64,000 nucleotides of DNA from DASSUW01 sp963844205 (lineage in GTDB: Bacteria; Actinomycetota; Thermoleophilia; Solirubrobacterales; Solirubrobacteraceae), in assembly GCA_963844205.1 (NCBI GenBank), contig CAWJNK010000014.1, forward strand, positions 930,001 to 994,000. The letters run 5' to 3'. The notes below the pieces were generated by a model. It searched no databases. It was not told where the DNA came from and saw nothing but the letters and a program-made list of their open reading frames with translations. Position numbers and translations under genes: made by a program. This document shows, piece after piece, positions 52,738 through 62,634 of the stretch. Position 1 is the stretch's first letter. Every line of letters starts with the position of its first letter.

Positions 52738-54351
52738 ATGGCCCGGCGCCGGATCGCACTGCTGCTGCTCGTGGTGGGCCTGTGCGGCTGCGGCGCCGCC
52801 TCCGACCCGGCCCCGCGGCCGACCCCCGAACCGCTGCCGTTCCAGCCCGAGGGCCAGGGCGTGCGCAAGGCCGCGACGTGGCGCTCGCTGGCCGCCACCG
52901 AAGCCGCGCGGGAGGCGCGCCTGCGGGCCGCCATCCGCCGCGCCCACGCCTCCGGGACGGTCGCGGGCGCGCTGCGCTACGCGCTACTCACCGAGCGCAT
53001 CACCCCCGGCCAGCACGCCCACCACCTGCGCGTCTATGCCGCGACCCGCGCCGCCGCCGGCCGGCTCCAGGGCGCCCGCGCGCAGGAGCTGCGGAGCGTG
53101 CTCGGCACCGTCGACTCGCTCGCCGCCCAGCACCTCCTGAGCCCGAGCCGGCTGCGCCCCGCCTTCCTGCTCCTGCGCCGCAACACCGACTTCTGGTCGC
53201 GCGCCGCGTTCCCCGCCTCCGGCTACCGCATCACGTTCGGCGACGACCCAGCGGTGTTCCAGTACTACCCCGGCCGCGGGATGCAGCTCCAGCCGCTGGC
53301 GAGCTGGGGCAAGGTCAACTGGCTGGCGCGCTCGTGCCTCGAGGACAACGCGTTCGCGCACCGCCGGACCGCGTGCCCGGTCCGGAAGCTCCGCAGCGGC
53401 GTCGACGGCCTGCTCGCGCTCGCCGCCCGCCGCGGCGACTTCATCGCGTGGGAGCACTACTTCACCTGGGCCGGCGGCACGCCGCCGTGGATCAGCGGCA
53501 TGACCCAGGCGACCGCCGTCTCGGCACTCGCCCGCGCCTCCCGCGCGCTCGACGAGCCGCGCTGGCGCCGTGCCGCCCACAAGGCGCTCGGCGCGTTCGC
53601 GACGGCGCCGCCGCGCGGCGTGGACGGCGGCGACCACTACCTGATGTACTCGTTCGCGCCCGGCCTGCGGATCTTCAACGGCGAGCTGCAGGCGGTCAGC
53701 GGCATCGGCGAGCTCGCCTTCCACTGGCCCGACCGCAGGGCGCAGCGGCTGTTCCTGCGCGGTGAGCGCGGCGCCCGTGACATGGTGGCGGCGTCGGACA
53801 CCGGCGCCTGGTCGCTGTACTCGTTCGCGGGCCGTGAGGCGTCGCTCAGCTACCACCAGCTGATCGAGGAGTTCCTCGGCGACATGTGCGACCGCACCGA
53901 CCGCCGCATCTACTGCGACGCGTCCGTGCGCTTCGCGCGCTACGAGCGCGAGCCGACGCGGATCGGGATCGCGCCGCTCAAGCGCCTCCGCGCGCGCCAT
54001 GCGACCACCGTGCGGTTCGCGATCTCGAAGGTCTCGACCGTGAAGGTGCGGCTGTGGCGCGGCAGGAGCCTCGCGTTCAGCCGCGACATGACGCTCCCCT
54101 ACGGCCGGCACGAGGTCGGCTGGACGCCGCCGTCGCGCGGGCGCTTCCGGCTGCGGATCGAGGCCCAGGGGCCGAGCGGCCCCGTCGGTGTCAAGGCCCA
54201 GAAGTTCCGTGTCGTGCTCCCGAAGCCCAAGCCCAAGCCGAAGCCGAAGAAGCCCAAGACGCCGATCCCCGCCGACGCGACGTGCCCGCCCGACGCGCAG
54301 GTCGCGTGCGAGTTGACGTCACCGCCGGAACCGGAGACCCTTGAGCGGTGA
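52738..54351 (+). CDS. Lipoprotein with D-glucuronyl C5-epimerase-like domain
   Basis: A 537-residue exported lipoprotein (lipobox VGLCGC, Cys16 or 18). The middle (about 150-390) matches the C-terminal domain of D-glucuronyl C5-epimerases: QYYPGRGMQLQPLASWGKVN, AWEHYFTWAGGTPPWISGMTQA, YLMYSFAPGLRIFNGELQAV and SYHQLIEEFLGDM. Such enzymes flip glucuronic to iduronic acid; bacterial relatives of this family are widespread with no shown substrate. A beta-rich domain and a Lys-Pro repeat (KPKPKPKPKKPKTP) follow. ATG at 52738. Coupled by GTGA to a STAS protein, a strange partner. Confidence 0.83.
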   Translation: MARRRIALLLLVVGLCGCGAASDPAPRPTPEPLPFQPEGQGVRKAATWRSLAATEAAREARLRAAIRRAHASGTVAGALRYALLTERITPGQHAHHLRVYAATRAAAGRLQGARAQELRSVLGTVDSLAAQHLLSPSRLRPAFLLLRRNTDFWSRAAFPASGYRITFGDDPAVFQYYPGRGMQLQPLASWGKVNWLARSCLEDNAFAHRRTACPVRKLRSGVDGLLALAARRGDFIAWEHYFTWAGGTPPWISGMTQATAVSALARASRALDEPRWRRAAHKALGAFATAPPRGVDGGDHYLMYSFAPGLRIFNGELQAVSGIGELAFHWPDRRAQRLFLRGERGARDMVAASDTGAWSLYSFAGREASLSYHQLIEEFLGDMCDRTDRRIYCDASVRFARYEREPTRIGIAPLKRLRARHATTVRFAISKVSTVKVRLWRGRSLAFSRDMTLPYGRHEVGWTPPSRGRFRLRIEAQGPSGPVGVKAQKFRVVLPKPKPKPKPKKPKTPIPADATCPPDAQVACELTSPPEPETLER

Positions 54352-54716
54352 GCTCCCCGTTCGCGGATCCCTTCTCGGTGAGTGAGCACGACGAGTCGGG
54401 AGTCCGCGTCATCGCCGTGGCCGGCGAGCTCGACATCGCGACCGCGCCGAAGCTGTGCGCTCGGCTCGACGCCACGCGGACCGGCCGCAGCCCGCGGCTG
54501 CTGGTCGATCTCACGCAGGTCGACTTCTGCGACTCCACCGGGCTGCGCGCGCTGCTCGGCGCAGCGTCCGAGGTCCGCGCGCACGGCGGCCGGTTCGCGA
54601 TCGTGTGCCCGCCGAGCGGGGACGTCGCGCGGCTGCTGGAGGTCGTCGGCGCCGGCGAGTGGATGGCGATCCACTCCGATCCCGAGAGCGGCCTCGCTGC
54701 ACTCAAGCTGAGCTAG
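54348..54716 (+). CDS. STAS-domain anti-anti-sigma factor
   Basis: A 122-residue STAS protein of the SpoIIAA/RsbV type. GVRVIAVAGELDIATAPKL and LLVDLTQVDFCDSTGLRALLGAA hold the fold and the Ser63 that a partner kinase would phosphorylate. Unphosphorylated it would bind an anti-sigma kinase and free a sigma factor. No kinase or sigma gene is in the window, so its partner lies elsewhere. GTG at 54348 overlaps the upstream stop; the end overlaps the convergent hotdog gene by 14 bases. Confidence 0.9.
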   Translation: MSSPFADPFSVSEHDESGVRVIAVAGELDIATAPKLCARLDATRTGRSPRLLVDLTQVDFCDSTGLRALLGAASEVRAHGGRFAIVCPPSGDVARLLEVVGAGEWMAIHSDPESGLAALKLS

Positions 54717-55446
54717 CCCGCGGCATCACCCAGAGGTGGCGCGCGCGCCCGAGGATGCGTCCGTCCGCGGACAACAGCGCCGAGGCGGTGTACTGCTTGC
54801 GGCCGTCGGTTTCCAGCGGCCAGCCGCAGGCGACGATCGGCTCGCCGAGCGGGATCGGCTCGTGCAGCTCGGCGTGCATCCAGGCCAGCAGGCTCGGGCG
54901 GTCGGTGGTCCACAGCGCCGGCACGTAGCTGGGGCAGTCGAGCGCGCCCCAGGCGATCTCGGGCAGGATGCCGCGCTCGTCGTGCGGGATCGTCGCGTCG
55001 GCGACCAGCAGCGCCGCGGTCATCGTCGGGTCGCGCGGGAGGTCGCCGAAGTGCAGGCCGAGGCCGTCGTGGCGGCCGATGCCGCACACGTAGCAGTCGC
55101 TGAAGGGGTGGCGGGCGCTCCGCCACGGATGGCGTCGCAGCGCCTCGCGTGCCTCGGCCACGGTGGGCCGTAGCGGCGGCTCGACGTCCGGCGTGCCGGC
55201 TGGGGTGCCCTCGGCCACCAGCACGTCGCGGTGGCACAGCATCACGTGGCCGTCCTCTGTGCGACGGACCTCGAGCGCGGTGTCGAGCGGCGGCGGGGAC
55301 CGCAGGGAGACCTCCGCGGGGCCGCCGATGTAGCGGGCGACGAGCCCGCTGGCGTAGCCCCCGTTCGCGCTGGCCGGAGGGCCGTTGAAGCGACGGGGAA
55401 TCAGTACGCGGCCCGCTCCACCGTCATCGGCGAGCGGGCCGCGCAC
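54703..55446 (-). CDS. Hotdog-fold thioesterase-like protein
   Basis: A 247-residue protein with two hotdog-like halves: RRFNGPPASANGGYASGLVA at the start and CYVCGIGRHDGLGLHFGDLP in the middle, where CxxC could bind metal, then WGALDCPSYVPALW. Relatives are annotated as acyl-CoA thioesterases or dehydratases, but catalytic residues are not obvious. The start is GTG at 55446. Possibly lipid related, like its downstream neighbours. Confidence 0.75.
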   Translation of the reverse strand: MRGPLADDGGAGRVLIPRRFNGPPASANGGYASGLVARYIGGPAEVSLRSPPPLDTALEVRRTEDGHVMLCHRDVLVAEGTPAGTPDVEPPLRPTVAEAREALRRHPWRSARHPFSDCYVCGIGRHDGLGLHFGDLPRDPTMTAALLVADATIPHDERGILPEIAWGALDCPSYVPALWTTDRPSLLAWMHAELHEPIPLGEPIVACGWPLETDGRKQYTASALLSADGRILGRARHLWVMPRASSA

Positions 55447-55457
55447 GAATTCGACGC

Positions 55458-55661
55458 TTAGATCGTCGTGACGTTGACGGCAGCCGGGCCCTTGGGGCCC
55501 TGCTCGGCCTCATAGGACACCCGGGCGCCCTCGGCGAGGGTGCGGAACCCGTCGCCGGCGATGCCTGAGAAATGGACGAAGAGGTCCTTGCCGGGCTCGT
55601 CGGGCGTGATGAACCCGAAGCCCTTGTCGTCGCTGAACCACTTCACGGTACCGGTCGCCAT
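55458..55661 (-). CDS. cspA: Cold-shock protein CspA family
   Basis: A 67-residue single OB-fold RNA chaperone. ATGTVKWFSDDKGFGFITPD and KDLFVHFSGI contain RNP1 (KGFGFI) and RNP2 (LFVHF). The start is ATG at 55661 with GGAGGT 8 bases upstream. Its leader (to about 55800) is shared with the divergent desaturase. Cold-shock mRNAs often carry a structured leader; I cannot tell one here. Confidence 0.94.
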   Translation of the reverse strand: MATGTVKWFSDDKGFGFITPDEPGKDLFVHFSGIAGDGFRTLAEGARVSYEAEQGPKGPAAVNVTTI

Positions 55662-55814
55662 GTCTCTTACCTCCACGGCGTACTTGTGCTGCGAACGCCG
55701 ATGATGCCGTGGCATGACAACTGCGGGCGCGTGCACTGCTTATCCGGGCATGGGGACCCGGTCGAACGGGCGAAAAGGTAGCAAACCGGAGGAACGGATA
55801 GGGTCTCGCTTGCA

Positions 55815-56738
55815 ATGGGGGCCCCCGCCATCGACGACGTCCAGCCCGTCGCAAACGAGACGCTGGACCGCTTCCTGACCGGCACGATCACCGTGCTGCC
55901 GTTCGTCGGGCTCGGCATCGTGTGCTGGCAGGTGTGGAACGAAGCGCTCCGCTGGAGCGACGTGATCGTGTTCGTCATCTGCTACTTCGCGACGGCGCTC
56001 GGCGTCACGGTCGGCTTTCACCGCCACCTCACGCACCGCGCGTTCAAGGCCAAGCGCTGGGTCCACGGCACGCTGGCCATCCTTGGCTCCGCTGCGATCG
56101 AGGGCCCGGTCATCGCCTGGGTGGCCGACCACCGCAAGCACCACACCTACGCGGACGTCGAGGGTGACCCGCATAGCCCGCACGTCGACCACGGGCACGG
56201 CTTGACGGGTGCCTTCAAGGGTCTCTGGCACGCCCACTGGGGCTGGCTGTTCATCCACACCCATCGCGGCAACAAGCAGCGCTACGCGCGCGACCTGCTC
56301 GACGATCCGCTGATCCGCTGGGTCGATCGGACCTTCGTGCTGTGGGTAGTTGTGGGACTCCTGGTGCCGTTCGGGCTCGGCTGGCTCATCGGCGGCTCGT
56401 TCGAGGCCGCGTTGACCGGCCTGCTGTGGGGCGGGCTGGTGCGGATGCTCGTGGTCCACCACGTGACCTACAGCATCAACTCGCTCTGCCACTTCTTCGG
56501 GCGGAAGGACTTCGACACCGGCGACGAGTCCCGCAACCTGCTGTGGCTGTCGCCGTTCACGTTCGGCGAGTCCTGGCACAACAACCACCATGCGTTCCCG
56601 ACGTCGTACCGGCACGGCTTGCGCGCGTGGCAGCTCGACATCTCGGCGGGCGTGATCTGGCTGTTGGAGAAGGCCGGGCTGGCCTATGACGTCGTCCGGG
56701 TGAGCCCGGAACGGCAGGCCCGCAAGGCGCTCGGGTAA
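55815..56738 (+). CDS. Fatty acid (acyl-CoA) desaturase
   Basis: A 307-residue membrane di-iron desaturase, delta-9 type. The three His boxes are present: HRHLTH (69-74), HRKHH (about 106) and HNNHH (about 255), with HHVTY in between; four helices surround them. It would put a double bond in membrane acyl chains. Start ATG at 55815. The cyclopropane synthase starts 11 bases after its stop, and such enzymes act on the double bond made here. Confidence 0.93.
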   Translation: MGAPAIDDVQPVANETLDRFLTGTITVLPFVGLGIVCWQVWNEALRWSDVIVFVICYFATALGVTVGFHRHLTHRAFKAKRWVHGTLAILGSAAIEGPVIAWVADHRKHHTYADVEGDPHSPHVDHGHGLTGAFKGLWHAHWGWLFIHTHRGNKQRYARDLLDDPLIRWVDRTFVLWVVVGLLVPFGLGWLIGGSFEAALTGLLWGGLVRMLVVHHVTYSINSLCHFFGRKDFDTGDESRNLLWLSPFTFGESWHNNHHAFPTSYRHGLRAWQLDISAGVIWLLEKAGLAYDVVRVSPERQARKALG

Positions 56739-56749
56739 ATTTTCCGCCC

Positions 56750-57955
56750 GTGATCCGTACCACCGAGCCCTTGCGGCGTGAGCTCTCGGCCACCCTCCCC
56801 GAGCGTCCGTTCCGCGTCACGTTCTGGGACGGCAGCGAGCTGCCGTCCACCGACGGCAACGGCGCCCCGACCGTGCACGTGCGCTCCCCGCGCGCGCTCG
56901 CCCATGCGCTGCGCGCGCCAGGGCAGCTCGGGATCGGCCGCGCGTACGCCACCGGCGAGATCGAGCCCGACGACCTCGACGCCCTCTTGCTCGTCCTGCG
57001 CCGCTACCAGCCGCCGCCGATCGACCGCGGCGGCCAGCTAAGGCTGGCGCTGGCCGCGGCACGCGCCGCCGGCCCGATGGTCCCGCCGCGCGTGCCCGAG
57101 GTCGAGCAGCGGCCGCGCGGGAAGCGGCACAGCCCGGAGCGCGACAAGCGGTCGGTCCAGTTCCACTACGACGTCTCGAACGACTTCTTCAAGCTGTTCC
57201 TCGACAAGTCCCTGACGTACTCGTGCGCGTTCTTCTCGCTCGACGACTCGAGCCTGGAGGCCGCGCAGTTCGCCAAGCTCGAGCTCGTCTGCACGAAGCT
57301 GCGGCTGCAGCCGGGGATGCGGGTGCTCGACGTCGGCTGCGGGTGGGGCAGCTTCGCGATCCACGCGGCCCGCGAGCACGGCGTGCAGGTGGTCGGCATC
57401 ACGCTGTCGGAGGGCCAGGCCGAGCTGGCTCGCCGGCGCGTGGCGGAGGCGGGGCTCACCGACAAGATCGAGATCCGGCTGCAGGACTACCGCGACGCGA
57501 GCGGCGAGTTCGACGCCGTGTCCAGCATCGGCATGGTCGAGCACGTCGGCTCGAACCAGATCGACGAGTACATGCGCGTGTGCGCGCGTGTGCTCAAGCC
57601 CGGCGCCCAGTTCCTCAACCACGGGATCGCGCGGCTGCGCGTGGGGGAGCCGGAGGCCGGCCCGTTCTCGGAGCGCTACGTGTTCCCGGACGCCGCCCCG
57701 CTGCACGTCTCGCGCATCATCGCCGCGATGGAGCGCGCCGGCCTCGAGACCCACCATGTCGAGGACTTCCGGCTCGACTACGCGGAGACGCTCCGGCACT
57801 GGGCGCGCCGGCTGGACGAGCACCTGGTCGAAGCCGAGCGGATCGCCGGGAGGGAGCGCCTGCGCGTCTGGCGGCTCTATCTGCGCGCCGCCCGGCAGGG
57901 CTTCGAGACCGGCTTCACGTCGGTCTTCCAGGTCCGCTGCTCCAAACCTGAGTGA
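56750..57955 (+). CDS. cfa: Cyclopropane-fatty-acyl-phospholipid synthase
   Basis: A 401-residue SAM-dependent methyltransferase. QFHYDVSNDFFKLFLDKSLTYSCAFF is the family signature, VLDVGCGWGSFAIHAA the SAM site, and SIGMVEHVG and LNHGIARL follow. It adds a methylene bridge across the double bond of phospholipid acyl chains. GTG start at 56750, directly behind the desaturase, so the pair would modify the same chains. Confidence 0.93.
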   Translation: MIRTTEPLRRELSATLPERPFRVTFWDGSELPSTDGNGAPTVHVRSPRALAHALRAPGQLGIGRAYATGEIEPDDLDALLLVLRRYQPPPIDRGGQLRLALAAARAAGPMVPPRVPEVEQRPRGKRHSPERDKRSVQFHYDVSNDFFKLFLDKSLTYSCAFFSLDDSSLEAAQFAKLELVCTKLRLQPGMRVLDVGCGWGSFAIHAAREHGVQVVGITLSEGQAELARRRVAEAGLTDKIEIRLQDYRDASGEFDAVSSIGMVEHVGSNQIDEYMRVCARVLKPGAQFLNHGIARLRVGEPEAGPFSERYVFPDAAPLHVSRIIAAMERAGLETHHVEDFRLDYAETLRHWARRLDEHLVEAERIAGRERLRVWRLYLRAARQGFETGFTSVFQVRCSKPE

Positions 57956-58092
57956 GTACGCGCTAACCTATGGCGCAGCGGTCGGCAGTTTGCCGGCCGC
58001 GAGGCAGTTCGCTTGCTTGGGTCCCGCCTGTGGCGGTTCGGGTCAGCAGTCGCCTCCCGAATCGTTCGCGGCCCATGCCGCAGGAAGTCTTC
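57956..58092 (+). promoter_or_regulatory. Leader region of the DEAD-box helicase
   Basis: 137 bases without a convincing gene, although a frame is open from 57970. Its GC-rich inverted segments (GGCAGTTTGCCGGCC and GGTCCCGCCTGTGGC) could fold. Cold-inducible helicases often have such leaders; the sequence alone does not prove control. Confidence 0.35.
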
Positions 58093-59204
<1,112 letters not shown>

Positions 59205-59208
<4 letters not shown>

Positions 59209-59999
59209 TCGACCCCCGCCGGCGCCACCGAGCGGATCCACTCGCGCAGGACGGTGTCTCCCACGCGCGCGTAGACGCCGGGCTTGCCCGGGCGGGCGCA
59301 GCCCTCGCCCCAGCTCGTCGCGCCGACGACCTTCAGCGCGCCGGTGGCGTCGCGGCCGAACATCGGGCCGCCGGAGTCGCCCTGGCACGTGTCGACGCCG
59401 CCCTGCGGGAAGCCCGCGCACACCATCGTGGAGGCCTCGAAGTCGCTGTACGCGTTCGCGCAGTAGGCGTCGGTGGTGATCGGGACCTGCGCCTCCTGCA
59501 GCGTGTCGGGCAGGTCGCCGCCCTCCTCCGTGGTGCCGAAGCCGACGATCGACTCCATCGTGCCCGGCGCCCACAGCGACGCTCCGCCGGCGCCGACGAC
59601 CTTGGCGGGCGTCTTCGTCGAGGCCGTTGACAGCTCGAGCAGGGCGATGTCGTAGCCGATGTTCAGCAGGTAGTTCGGGTTGACGATCACGCGCTGGACC
59701 GACACGCGCTCCCCGGCTCGCGGGGTCACCGACCCGATGCGGACGTCGATCAGCTGCGGCGGCCAGGCGGCCGGCGAGGCGACCGCGGCGCCGGTGATCG
59801 AGGAGCAGTGGCCCGCGGTCAGCACCCAGTTCGGGGCGATCAGCGTGCCCGTGCACAGGAACGACGAGCCGAAGCGGATCTCGGCCACGGCCGGATAGGC
59901 GCCCGGCGCGGCGTCACGGCCGCCGACGACGGCGCTCGAGGGGGTGGCGAAGGCGAGGGTCGCGGCCACCGCGGCCGCGGCAAGCAGGATTCGGCGCAT
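59205..59999 (-). CDS. Secreted trypsin-like serine protease
   Basis: A 264-residue S1 family protease. Signal peptide (RRILLAAAAVAATLAFATPSSA), then VVGGRDAAPGAYP, the activated N-terminus of trypsins. Catalytic triad: His64 (LTAGHCSS), Asp117 (DIALLEL), Ser209 (CQGDSGGP). The specificity pocket Asp (VDTCQGDSGG) fits cleavage after Arg or Lys. Four Cys positions fit disulfides. Convergent with the helicase, with stops overlapping. Start ATG at 59999. Confidence 0.93.
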
Positions 60000-60013
60000 A
60001 CCCCCTACAACGA

Positions 60014-60045
60014 GAGCGGGCGCCCGAACTTGCGGGCGCCCGCTC
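60014..60045 (-). terminator. Hairpin after the LVIVD gene
   Basis: GAGCGGGCGCCCG (60014-60026) and its exact complement (60033-60045) make a 13-base stem with a 6-base loop. It lies between the LVIVD gene and the protease, both on the minus strand, and TCGTTGT follows on that strand. Probable terminator of the LVIVD gene. Confidence 0.7.
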
Positions 60046-60070
60046 AATACGTCAGAGCGTCGTCAGACGG

Positions 60071-61839
60071 CTACCCGCCCTGGTGCTGCTCCTTGTACGA
60101 GTCCGCTAGGTCGTGGAGCGCGCCACTGAGGCCATCCTGCCCGTCGTGCTTGACCAGGTTCGCGGCGCTGTCCAACTCCGCCGCGGCAGCGCGGAACAGG
60201 CCGTCGTCTGCGAAGCCCTCGGCGCGCGAAATGGCGGCGTCGACCTTGCCCAGCGTCTTCGAGCCGGCATCGGCGCGGACCGCCTGATCGAGGAACGACC
60301 GCGCGACGGCGAAGCTCGGCTCCCACGTGAACGAGTCCTGCCGCTGCACGTTCAGGCGATCGACCTGAACCTCGCGGGCGGCCGCGATCTCGTTCACCGA
60401 CAGCTGCGCATTCGGCGTCAGTCCGAGCACGTCGAAGTTGCGAGCCAGCTCGCTGCCGTAGGCCTCGCCGTTGTACCAGTAGGTCGACCAGAAGCCGCCG
60501 AACACGAGGCTCGTGCCGCTCACCGGACCGCGGTCGAAGTAGCCGATCTCGACCGGGTTCGACGAGTCGCTGAAGTCGACCACCGATGCGCCGCCCTGGT
60601 ACCAGGCCTGGACGAAGATGTCGCGGCCCGGCACCGGGATGAGCGACGGGATGTGGCTGACGCAGTTCTCCTGGAGCGACTGCGCGACCGGCAGCTTGTA
60701 GTAGCTGCGGAACACGAGCTTGCGATCGACGACGTCGTAGATCGAGTCGCCGCCCCACTTGAGGTCGTCGGTCGCGCGGCAGCGCGCGGACGTGCCGCCG
60801 CCCCACTCGTCCGTGAAGACCACGGTCTTCCCGTCGTTGCTGAACGTCGCCCCGTGCCAGTAGGCGTAGAGCGGGTCGGCGACCGAGTCGATCCGCCTCG
60901 GGTTCGCCGGGTCGCTGATGTCGATCAGGATGCCGTTGCCCTCGCAGGCGCCGGCCGCCAGCTCGATCTCCGGGTAGACGGTGATGTCGTGGCAGGCGTC
61001 CGTGATCGGCTGCGGCGACCACCCGATGCCCGACGGATGCGGTCGGCGTCGGGAGGGTGTTCTGGAGCCCGTCGACAGCGCCCGCCTCGTTCGCGAACAG
61101 TCGCGGCTCGCTCGACGATGGCGGCGTTCTGCGGCGCGGCGACCGGGACCTTGATGACCTCGATCCGCCAGCGCGACGGGTTCTCGCCGCTCGCCGGGTT
61201 GTTGTTGCAGCCGGCCATCGTGCTCGCGGGCCGGACGCCGGCGGTCCCCTGGACGTAGATGTAGACGTTGTTCGGGTCGTCGGCGTCGGTCACCAGCGTG
61301 TGGGTGTGCGAGCCGCGGCACGCCTGAACGGCGGCCACCTGGACCGGGGCGGCGATGTTGCTGATGTCGAAGATCCGCACGCCCTGGAAGCGCGTGCCGA
61401 CCGCCGGGTTGGTCCCGCAGTCGACCCTGGCGCGTGACTCCTCGACCGACATGAACAGCAGGTTCTGGTAGACCGACAGGTCACCCTGACCGCCGGGGCA
61501 GATGACCGCGGTCGTCAAGGTCGGCGCCGCCGGGTTCGCGATGTTCCAGATCTGGAAGCCGTTGAAGCCTCCGACGAACGCGTGGTCGCCCTGGAACGCC
61601 ATGTCGGACGTCAGGAAGCCGAAGTCCCCCGGGTTCGCGGCGTTGAAGAACCCCGCCGGCTTGGCCCGGTTCGCCAGATGCTGCAGGCCGTTCGCGGCGG
61701 TCCCCGGGTTTTCGAAGCCCGGTGCGAGACCCACGCGCGGGTCGTCGCTCGTCGGAAGCTGCGCCGACGCGGCGACCGGCACCGCCAAGAGCATTCCCAG
61801 GCAGACGACAACCGCACGCAGGACACGTGCTGACTGCAT
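60071..61839 (-). CDS. Exported LVIVD-repeat protein, two apparent frameshifts
   Basis: About 590 residues when repaired. Signal peptide (LRAVVVCLGMLLAVPVAASA), then LVIVD repeats of a beta-propeller: HAFVGGFNGFQIWNIANPAAP, GVRIFDISNIAAPVQVAAV, GILIDISDPANPRRIDSV and ASVVDFSDSSNPVEIGYFD; a helical tail ends the protein. The frame changes near 61120 and again between 61070 and 61040 (VER.. / LFANEAG / ITDACHDITVYP). The rest is well conserved. Either a real double mutation or sequencing errors. ATG at 61839 behind GGAGGGGGAG. Divergent from the DUF305 gene. Confidence 0.83.
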
Positions 61840-61894
61840 CAACTCCCCCTCCTCCGATGCGTTCTGTGAGCTTCTGCGATCGTATACGGCAGGT

Positions 61895-62566
61895 ATGCAT
61901 TCGGACAACCCGGGACTTCGCGCGGCGGCGTGCGCAATCGCGCTGCTGCTCGTCGGCTGCGGTGGCTCCGACAAGCCGCCGGCGGAGGAGCCGAGCGTGA
62001 ACATCGTCCAGCCCGGCGCGCCCGGCGACCGGTCGCGCATGCTGTCGGCGGCTGAGGCCGAGGCGCTGGAGACCACGAAGCACACGAAGGCCGACGTGGA
62101 CTTCATGCAGGCGATGATCCACCACCACTGGCAGGCGATCCTGATGACCAAGTGGGTGCCGAGGCGGAGCCCAGGCCCGGACATCCCGCTCATGGCCAAG
62201 CGGATGGAGATCTCGCAGGAGGCCGAGATCGAGGTGATGCGGAAATGGCTGCTCGATCGCGGTGTCAAGCCAAATAAGCCCGGCGACCACAGCGGCCACG
62301 ATCACGGCACCGGCAAGGGCCTGCCGCCCGGGATGCTGACCTCACGGCAGCTCGGCCGGCTCTACAACACCAAGGGCCGCGCGTTCGACCGCATGTTCCT
62401 GCGCTTCATGACCTATCACCACCAGGGCGCGCTGACCATGGTCCAGCAGCTGATCGACAGGGGCGGCGGCATGGAGCCGGAGATCGGCTCGTTCACGCGT
62501 CACGTCGAGGCCGACCAGAGCATCGAGATGGCGCGGATGCACGACCTGCAGGCCAAGCTGCGCTAG
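61895..62566 (+). CDS. DUF305 lipoprotein with two DUF305 units
   Basis: A 223-residue exported lipoprotein (lipobox LLVGC, Cys22). Two DUF305 helical units: DVDFMQAMIHHHWQAILM (about 68-85) and DRMFLRFMTYHHQGALTMVQ (about 170-189), both with the HH pair of the family. A His-rich loop (DHSGHDHGTG) lies between and may bind metal. DUF305 proteins are often near copper genes, but the function is not known. Start ATG at 61895, 55 bases from the divergent LVIVD gene. Confidence 0.9.
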   Translation: MHSDNPGLRAAACAIALLLVGCGGSDKPPAEEPSVNIVQPGAPGDRSRMLSAAEAEALETTKHTKADVDFMQAMIHHHWQAILMTKWVPRRSPGPDIPLMAKRMEISQEAEIEVMRKWLLDRGVKPNKPGDHSGHDHGTGKGLPPGMLTSRQLGRLYNTKGRAFDRMFLRFMTYHHQGALTMVQQLIDRGGGMEPEIGSFTRHVEADQSIEMARMHDLQAKLR

Positions 62567-62592
62567 CGAAAGTCAGCACGATCCTGACAGTC

Positions 62593-62629
62593 GTCGCGCG
62601 GGGATCGAGAGGCTCGATCCCCGCGCGAC
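62593..62629. terminator. Perfect 17-bp hairpin between convergent genes
   Basis: GTCGCGCGGGGATCGAG (62593-62609) and its exact complement (62613-62629) with a 3-base loop. It lies between the stops of the DUF305 gene and the M1 peptidase, so it can end both transcripts. No long T run follows on either side, as usual in high-GC actinobacteria. Confidence 0.8.
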
Positions 62630-62634
62630 CCGGC

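Noticed and set aside
57970..58092. N-terminal extension of the DEAD-box helicase
   Set aside because: The extra 41 residues have no homology to the family and the ribosome site is before 58093.
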